Source: Alphaproteobacteria bacterium
Lineage (GTDB): Bacteria; Pseudomonadota; Alphaproteobacteria; Caulobacterales; Aquidulcibacteraceae
Length of the DNA: 48,542 nucleotides
Reading direction: 5' to 3'
Assembly (NCBI GenBank): GCA_016124255.1
Contig: WGOB01000082.1
Location: 1 to 48,542 of the forward strand
Of the stretch, positions 43,546 to 48,542 are shown piece after piece (position 1 is the first letter of the stretch; each line of letters opens with the position of its first letter). The notes under the pieces are model-generated. The model saw nothing but the letters and a program-made list of their open reading frames with translations. It made no database searches and was not told the origin of the DNA. Position numbers and translations under genes: made by a program.

Positions 43546-44781
43546 ATGCTCCGTGCAGTCGCAATGGCCGTCACCGCCGCGCTGGTCGTCCTCCTGGTCT
43601 ACACGGTGTATCTCGGCACGATCTCGAGCGACCTGATTCTGCCCACGAACGGCGTCATCGGGAAGACGACGCCCGACGATGCCGCCGGGGGTGGCGCCGG
43701 CCAGCAAGCCCTGCGGGCCCGCACCGACTTGCAGCGCTGGCGAGCGGTCTCGGGGCCGAGCGCCAATCAGCCCGATCCCAAGGCCGACATCATGGGCAAC
43801 CCCGGCACCGAGGCCCGCCCCCCGGATCCGGCGACGATCACCGGCCCGGATGGCCGGTCGCTCGTTCGAGGCTGGCTGAGCCGCCAGCAAGGCCAGTCCG
43901 GCATCCTCCAGGAACCAAGGCGGGTACAGGGCCGCACGTCGCTGCCCGGGCCGGTGAAGGGAGTCTTCGTCCAACCCCAGGGGCGGCTCTGGCGCAGCAC
44001 GCACAACGGACCGATCGTATTCGGCGGCGCCTTCTACCTGATCGGCGTCGCCGCGTTGCTGGCCGCGTTCCTCTCGGTCCGCGGACGCGTTCCGATCAAG
44101 GACGGCTTCAGCGGCCAGACAGTGACGCGCTTCAGCGCGTTCGAGCGTGCGAACCACTGGATGTCTGCGGTCAGCTTCGTGCTGCTGGGACTGACCGGCC
44201 TTGTGCTGCTGTACGGCAAGCCGCTGATCCGGCCATGGCTCGGTGCCGACCGGTTCGGAAATCTGGCCGAGGGCAGCATGTGGCTCCACATGGCGCTCAT
44301 TGCGCCGTTCACGCTGGGCCTGATGACCATGCTCGCCACCTGGACCTGGCAGAACCTACCCACGCGCCTAGACTTCGAGTGGCTGCGGCAAGGCGGCGGC
44401 TTCATTCGCGATGACCAGCCGAACCCGCCGGCCGAACGGTTCAACGCCGGCCAGAAGCTGATCTTCTGGGCCGTGATCCTCGGCGGGCTGACCCTGGTCG
44501 CCAGCGGGCTCGCGATGATGTTCCCGTTCCAATGGGGCGGATATGGCAGCATGCAACTCGCCCAGAGCATCCACGCGATCGTCGCCCTCCTCATGATCGG
44601 TGTCATCTTCGGCCACATCTACATCGGCACGGTCGGCATGGTTGGAGCATTCGACGCCATGTGGAGCGGCCAGGTCGACCGCAATTGGGCGAAGGAGCAC
44701 CACAGCCGTTGGTACAACCGGCTCACGGCACCAGGCGATGGGGCCGGCAGCCGGCCGGAGGAACGGCGGAGGTCCGCATGA
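43546..44781 (+). CDS. fdhC: formate dehydrogenase gamma subunit (cytochrome b556)
   Basis: A 411-residue membrane anchor carrying heme b and the quinone site. After an N-terminal helix or signal (1-28) comes a long periplasmic, Pro/Gly-rich region to about residue 150, then four helices of the FdnI type. Heme-ligand candidates lie in FSAFERANHWMSAV, MWLHMALIAPF and SIHAIVALLMIGVIFGHIYIG. GTVGMVGAFDAMWSGQVD and WAKEHHSRW are family landmarks. The extended N-terminal region is longer than in E. coli FdnI (about 217 residues). The stop overlaps the next small gene by ATGA. Confidence 0.93.
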   Translation: MLRAVAMAVTAALVVLLVYTVYLGTISSDLILPTNGVIGKTTPDDAAGGGAGQQALRARTDLQRWRAVSGPSANQPDPKADIMGNPGTEARPPDPATITGPDGRSLVRGWLSRQQGQSGILQEPRRVQGRTSLPGPVKGVFVQPQGRLWRSTHNGPIVFGGAFYLIGVAALLAAFLSVRGRVPIKDGFSGQTVTRFSAFERANHWMSAVSFVLLGLTGLVLLYGKPLIRPWLGADRFGNLAEGSMWLHMALIAPFTLGLMTMLATWTWQNLPTRLDFEWLRQGGGFIRDDQPNPPAERFNAGQKLIFWAVILGGLTLVASGLAMMFPFQWGGYGSMQLAQSIHAIVALLMIGVIFGHIYIGTVGMVGAFDAMWSGQVDRNWAKEHHSRWYNRLTAPGDGAGSRPEERRRSA

Positions 44782-44915
44782 AGGGGTTCCTGTTCGGAAC
44801 CGCCGCCCTGGCCGCGCTTGCCGCGGCCACCGGCTTCATCTACGACCGGGTGGCGGTCGATTCCTCGCAGGACTTCAGGTCCAGCCCCTACGTCCACGTA
44901 TCGGGGCACGGCTGA
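44778..44915 (+). CDS. 45-residue single-helix protein of the formate dehydrogenase operon
   Basis: A small protein with one membrane helix or uncleaved signal (MKGFLFGTAALAALAAATGF) and a short polar tail ending YVHVSGHG. The ATG overlaps the gamma-subunit stop by four bases, and GGAGG (44768-44772) precedes it, so it is translated with the operon. No family was recognised. It may be a small accessory subunit of the enzyme (inference). Confidence 0.6.
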   Translation: MKGFLFGTAALAALAAATGFIYDRVAVDSSQDFRSSPYVHVSGHG

Positions 44916-44962
44916 GCCCGGGTGCCACACGCTGCCGCCCTCTGTCGTCGTCATCCTCTGCC

Positions 44963-45913
44963 TCAACGCCGGCTCCTGGCGGCATCGCCACGCGGCAACG
45001 TCAGGGAGAGGCCGACCCCGCCGCCGATCACGGCGAAGGTGACGGCCAGTGTCGCCCACACCGGAACCGCCACGAACTCGGAGGTGAAAATTTTGACCCC
45101 GATGATCACCAGCAGCAGCGACAACGCCGGCTTCAGGTAGCGGAAGCGCTCGATCACGCCATGCAGCGCGAAGTACAGAGCGCGCAGGCCGAGCAAGGCG
45201 AACACGTTCGACGTGAAGACGATGAACGGGTCTTGGGTGACACTGAAGATCGCCGGGATGGAGTCGATCGCGAACACCAGATCGGTCGCCTCGACGACGA
45301 CGAGGGTTGTCAGCAGTGGCGTCGCATAGATCTCACCGTCGCGCTTCACGAAGAAGCGGTGACCGTGAAACCGGCGGGTCACGTTCAGCTTGCGCTCGGC
45401 GAAGCGATAGACCCGGCTCTGCTTCGGATCCCGGGCATTGTCCAGGCCGCCGCGCAGGAACAGCCGCATGCCGCTCCAGACCAGCAGCGCTCCGAAGATC
45501 AGCATGACCCATTCATAGTTGCGGATCAGGGTGACGCCGACGGCGATGAACGCCCCGCGCATCAGCAGCGCCGACAACACCCCCCAGACCAGGACCGTGT
45601 GCCGTTCTTTGTCGGGGACCCGGAATGCCCGGAAGATGACGACGAACACAAAGATGTTGTCGAGACTGAGCCCCTTCTCGAGGGCGAAGCCCGTGAAGAA
45701 GCTCAACGCGGTATCGACATCCGCAACCACCGCCAAGCCGAGGCCGAACACCACGGCGGCCGCGACATAGCCGGCGGTCAGCATGAGGGACTTGCGGACA
45801 CCGATATGCTGTCCGCGAAACAGCAATAGATCGGTGACGAGCAGCGCGAGCACGATCGCAACGAACGCCGTCCAGGCGTACCACGGCGCTTCGAACTCTG
45901 CACCGGCGGACAT
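44963..45913 (-). CDS. TerC/Alx-family integral membrane protein
   Basis: A 316-residue membrane protein with about nine helices. The TerC landmarks are ALEKGLSLDNIFVFVVIFR, where the acidic residues of the metal site lie, and VVVEATDLVFAIDSIPAIFS, the second copy of the site. The LysE-like repeats and the loop RFFVKRDGEIYATPLL match the Alx/TerC subgroup, linked to manganese export, pH stress and tellurite resistance. It converges on the formate dehydrogenase operon. An EcfG-type promoter stands before it, back to back with that of the SDR-Ku operon. Confidence 0.92.
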   Translation of the reverse strand: MSAGAEFEAPWYAWTAFVAIVLALLVTDLLLFRGQHIGVRKSLMLTAGYVAAAVVFGLGLAVVADVDTALSFFTGFALEKGLSLDNIFVFVVIFRAFRVPDKERHTVLVWGVLSALLMRGAFIAVGVTLIRNYEWVMLIFGALLVWSGMRLFLRGGLDNARDPKQSRVYRFAERKLNVTRRFHGHRFFVKRDGEIYATPLLTTLVVVEATDLVFAIDSIPAIFSVTQDPFIVFTSNVFALLGLRALYFALHGVIERFRYLKPALSLLLVIIGVKIFTSEFVAVPVWATLAVTFAVIGGGVGLSLTLPRGDAARSRR

Positions 45914-45980
45914 TTCACTCCCGCTTGCCGCTGATCAAGGGCGATGGCGGCAAGACGAGACTGTCGGCCGCTGGGGATCG

Positions 45981-46005
45981 AACGCACGCCGGCACGGAAT
46001 GTTCC
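45981..46005 (-). promoter_or_regulatory. EcfG-type promoter for the TerC gene
   Basis: On the minus strand GGAAC (46005-46001), 16-base spacer and CGTT (45984-45981), about 68 bases before the start at 45913. Exact consensus in both boxes. Confidence 0.65.
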
Positions 46006-46044
46006 GAGCTTCTCGGGAACGATGCGGCCCGGCTGACTGCGGGC

Positions 46045-46069
46045 GGAACAAACTCAGGCGCGACCGGTT
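46045..46069 (+). promoter_or_regulatory. EcfG-type promoter for the SDR-Ku-LigD operon
   Basis: GGAAC (46045-46049), 16-base spacer and GGTT (46066-46069; CGGTT if read one base earlier), about 44 bases before the GTG start. The -10 form resembles those of sodC and katE with a spacer one base shorter. Confidence 0.5.
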
Positions 46070-46112
46070 GCAGTCTGCACATCGACCAACTTCATCCAAC
46101 GAGGAGCGTCGC

Positions 46113-46967
46113 GTGTCCGAGCAAGTCCAGCCACCGCAGACCCAACCGGTCCAGCCCGGCCGAGAGCACGATATGAACCCCCGTCCGGAGTTCGAGCCCC
46201 GCTATCCGGGAGTGGGCAAGCTCGCGGACCGTGTCGCGCTGATCACTGGCGGCGACAGCGGAATCGGTCGCGCCGTCGCAGTCGGGTTCGCGCGCGAAGG
46301 GGCGGACGTCGCCATCGTCTATCTCGAAGAGCATGCGGACGCCGAGGAGACGGCCGCCCTGGTAAAGGCCGAGGGGCAGCGCGCATTGCTGATCGCGGGC
46401 AACATCGGCGAAGAGTCGTTCTGCCACGACGCGGTCGGCAAGGTCGTGGAAGCCTTCGGCAGGCTCGACATTCTCGTGAACAACGCCGCCGAGCAGCATG
46501 AGGTCGCCAGCATCACCGAACTCAGCGGTGCCCAGCTTGAGCAGACCTTCCAGACCAACGTGTTCGGCTACTTTTACATGACGAAGGCTGCGCTGCCGCA
46601 CCTGCCCACGAACGCCGGAACCATCATCAACACCACCTCGATCACCGCCTATCACGGCTACCCGACGATGCTGGACTACAGCGCGACGCGCGGAGCGATC
46701 GTGGCGTTCACGCGCTCGCTCTCGACCGCTCTCGCCGATCGAGGCATCCGGGTGAACGCCGTGGCGCCCGGTCCGATCTGGACGCCGCTGATTCCCGCCT
46801 CGTTCGAGGCCGGGAAGGTCGCGCGGCACGGTGCCAGCTCGACGATGGGCCGTCCGGGACAGCCGGCGGAGGTCGCGTCCTGCTATCTGTTCCTGGCGAG
46901 CGGTGACGCATCCTACATGTCCGGCCAGGTGCTGCATCCGAACGGCGGACAGATCGTCGGCTCTTGA
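46113..46967 (+). CDS. short-chain dehydrogenase of the YghA/general-stress type
   Basis: A 284-residue SDR with an N-terminal extension of about 40 residues (PPQTQPVQPGREHDMNPRPE). The core has TGGDSGIGRAVA, AIVYLEEHADAEET, the NNAAEQHE motif and the ending SGQVLHPNGGQIVGS, matching the group of B. subtilis general stress SDRs and E. coli YghA. The catalytic Ser is in NTTSITAY, and the active-site Tyr reads YSATRGAIV, so the usual Lys of YxxxK is Arg here, an unusual change. GTG 46113 has GAGGAG at 6-base spacing. It leads the Ku-LigD genes and is preceded by an EcfG-type promoter. Confidence 0.88.
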   Translation: MSEQVQPPQTQPVQPGREHDMNPRPEFEPRYPGVGKLADRVALITGGDSGIGRAVAVGFAREGADVAIVYLEEHADAEETAALVKAEGQRALLIAGNIGEESFCHDAVGKVVEAFGRLDILVNNAAEQHEVASITELSGAQLEQTFQTNVFGYFYMTKAALPHLPTNAGTIINTTSITAYHGYPTMLDYSATRGAIVAFTRSLSTALADRGIRVNAVAPGPIWTPLIPASFEAGKVARHGASSTMGRPGQPAEVASCYLFLASGDASYMSGQVLHPNGGQIVGS

Positions 46968-47052
46968 GCCCGAGATCCGCTGGAGAATTGCAGCCGGTCG
47001 TCGTTCCGCCGGTCCGCGCGGGCCGGAGACCTGAAACGTCAAAGTCTCGATC

Positions 47053-47985
47053 ATGGCAGCCAAGGCATCGACCAAGAGAAGCGCGACCAGCGCGTCGAAG
47101 CGTAGATCCACCCGTACGCACCGCCGGACGGATACGCAGGGGCCGGCGCAGGGAACTCGCCCGCTCTGGAGCGGAACCCTGCGGCTCGCGCTCGTCTCCA
47201 TCCCGGTCAAGCTGTTCGCGGCGACCCGGAGCGGCGCTCGAATCAGCTTCCACCAGGTCCACGAACCCTCGGGCAAGCGCGTGCGCTACCAGAAGGTCGT
47301 CCCCGGCCTCGGTCCTGTCGATACCGACGAGATCGTGAAGGGATTCGAGCTGGAGCAGGGCCGGTACGTGCTCATCGACCCCGAGGAGATCGAGGACCTC
47401 AAGCTCGAGGCCAAGAGGACGCTCAACCTGGCGCAGTTCGTCGAGCACGGCGAGATCGATCCGATCTGGTTCGCCCGGCCGTATTACGTCGTGCCTGACG
47501 GCGAACCGGCCGAAGAGGCTTACGGGGTGCTGCGGGACGCCCTGCGATCGTCGAAGCGCATCGGGCTCGGGCAGTTCGTGATGCGGGGTCGGGAGTACGT
47601 CGCGGCAATCAAGCCTTGCGGCAACGGCCTGCTTCTCGAAACGCTGCGCTTCGCCGACGAGGTCCGCACCGCCGCCCCGTTCTTCTCCAGTGTCGACGAC
47701 GTCGAGCCGGACGCCGAGTTGCTGGACCTCGCCGAGGAGTTGATCGAGCGCAGGAGCGCCGCCTTCGACCCTGAGCGATTCGAGGACCAGTACACCAAGG
47801 CGCTGCGCGAAATGGTCGATGCGAAGGCGAGACGCCGCAGGCCGGTCGGCGTCGACGAGGCGGAGCTGCCGTCCGGTGGAGCCAAGGTCATCGACCTGGT
47901 TGACGCCCTGAAACGCTCGGTGAGGAGCGCCGAGCGACCGTCCACCCACAAGTCCTCTGGCAACGCGAGAAATAAGGCAGGCTAG
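47053..47985 (+). CDS. ku: Ku protein of bacterial non-homologous end joining
   Basis: A 310-residue DNA-end-binding protein. The Ku core starts at LWSGTLRLALVSIPVKLF (about residue 37) and includes ISFHQVHEPSGKRVRYQKVV, GFELEQGRYVLI and IDPIWFARPYYVVPD, all standard Ku motifs. A Lys/Arg/Ser/Thr-rich leader of about 35 residues precedes the core, which is uncommon, and a basic tail ends the protein. It forms a homodimeric ring that loads on broken ends and recruits LigD, encoded immediately downstream. It is transcribed after the SDR, likely from the EcfG-type promoter at 46045. Confidence 0.95.
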   Translation: MAAKASTKRSATSASKRRSTRTHRRTDTQGPAQGTRPLWSGTLRLALVSIPVKLFAATRSGARISFHQVHEPSGKRVRYQKVVPGLGPVDTDEIVKGFELEQGRYVLIDPEEIEDLKLEAKRTLNLAQFVEHGEIDPIWFARPYYVVPDGEPAEEAYGVLRDALRSSKRIGLGQFVMRGREYVAAIKPCGNGLLLETLRFADEVRTAAPFFSSVDDVEPDAELLDLAEELIERRSAAFDPERFEDQYTKALREMVDAKARRRRPVGVDEAELPSGGAKVIDLVDALKRSVRSAERPSTHKSSGNARNKAG

Positions 47986-48542
47986 ATGGTGCGCCCAACC
48001 CCGCAGGCCGATCCTCTCCGGCGCTACAAGGAGAAGCGGCGGTTCGACCGCACGCCCGAACCAAGCGGCCGGCAGCGAAAATCCGACGATCGCCTCTATG
48101 CGATCCAGAAGCACGATGCCCGCCGACTGCACTACGACCTGCGGCTCGAACTCGACGGCGTGCTGAAGAGTTGGGCGGTCACCAAGGGGCCGAGCTTGGA
48201 TCCGTCGGAGAAGCGGCTGGCCGTACGAACCGAGGACCATCCTCTCGACTACGCGACCTTCGAGGGGCGCATTCCCGAGGGACACTACGGCGCCGGCACC
48301 GTGATGCTGTGGGATCGCGGGTACTGGGAGCCGGTCGACGACCCGCACGAAGGCCTGGACAGGGGAAAGCTGGTGTTCGAGTTGCACGGCCAGCGGCTGC
48401 AGGGGCGCTGGGCCCTGGTGCGCTTCAGGGGCGACGGACGCGGCAAGCGCGAGGACTGGCTGTTGATCAAGGAGCGGGACGACAAGGTGGACCGGGATGC
48501 CGATGTCACCGCCGCGTTCGGTTCGAGCGTCGCGTCCGGCCG
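47986..48542 (+). CDS. ligD: LigD multifunctional DNA ligase, 5' part (phosphoesterase domain)
   Basis: The gene begins one base after the Ku stop codon and runs off the right edge; 185 residues are visible. They form the 3'-phosphoesterase domain: YAIQKHDARRLHYDLRLELD with its metal His and Asp, LKSWAVTKGPSLDP, RTEDHPLDYATFEG and EGHYGAGTVMLWDRG. With this domain first, the order phosphoesterase-ligase-polymerase as in Pseudomonas LigD is expected, but the later domains are outside the window. It repairs double-strand breaks with Ku. Confidence 0.93.
   Translation, partial: MVRPTPQADPLRRYKEKRRFDRTPEPSGRQRKSDDRLYAIQKHDARRLHYDLRLELDGVLKSWAVTKGPSLDPSEKRLAVRTEDHPLDYATFEGRIPEGHYGAGTVMLWDRGYWEPVDDPHEGLDRGKLVFELHGQRLQGRWALVRFRGDGRGKREDWLLIKERDDKVDRDADVTAAFGSSVASG

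Noticed and set aside
46708-48387. A 559-codon open frame on the minus strand
   Set aside because: It is antisense to the SDR, Ku and LigD genes and has no family-like motif.

Overview
The window is GC-rich DNA that looks like a chromosomal segment of an alphaproteobacterium, probably of a Rhodospirillales-like lineage. The class assignment rests on an EcfG-type (ECF15) sigma factor, nine promoter-like sites of the EcfG type, an FdhABC-type formate dehydrogenase, FixJ-family regulators, and Ku/LigD. The lineage is inference. No rRNA, tRNA, CRISPR array, prophage or intact insertion sequence was seen; the only mobile DNA is the decayed 3' end of an IS3-family element near 28.0-28.4 kb.

Layout. 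0-5.2 kb: a partial isochorismatase-family hydrolase (-), a winged-helix/ATPase regulator, a Tat-exported alpha/beta hydrolase and a DJ-1/PfpI-like protein (+). 5.2-16.2 kb: a divergent module around a MarR-type regulator. On the minus strand lie a solute-binding protein, two permeases and two ATPases of the dipeptide/oligopeptide family plus a polysaccharide-deacetylase-like enzyme. On the plus strand lie a creatininase-family amidohydrolase, a ketopantoate-reductase-like enzyme, an SDR and an M20 peptidase. Genes overlap head to tail, which suggests one uptake-and-degradation pathway for an amide- or peptide-like compound of unknown identity. 16.5-22.5 kb (-): two FixJ-type response regulators, a lone receiver, the relic of a deleted sensor kinase, an intact MASE1-PAS sensor kinase and a degenerate EAL protein. 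22.8-27.9 kb: a second Tat hydrolase paralogous to the one at 3.6 kb, an SDR, an NDH-2-like flavoprotein, an O-methyltransferase and a RidA protein.

28.4-48.5 kb is a general-stress island. It holds Cu/Zn superoxide dismutase, the EcfG sigma factor, a small NepR-like protein, a large-subunit catalase, a YflT-like glycine-zipper protein, three CBS-pair proteins, a class I flavin disulfide reductase, a His-rich membrane protein, a cupin, a SYLF protein, ExoD, a complete periplasmic formate dehydrogenase operon, TerC, and an SDR-Ku-LigD operon cut by the right edge. Nine sites of the form GGAAC-N16/17-(C/G)GTT precede genes here in the right orientation, and none was noticed in the first 28 kb. 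The region therefore looks like a compact EcfG regulon in which oxidative defence, formate respiration and end-joining repair are switched on together.

All assignments come from reading the sequence by eye. Protein families are inferred from recognisable motifs; substrates and regulatory links are inference unless stated.
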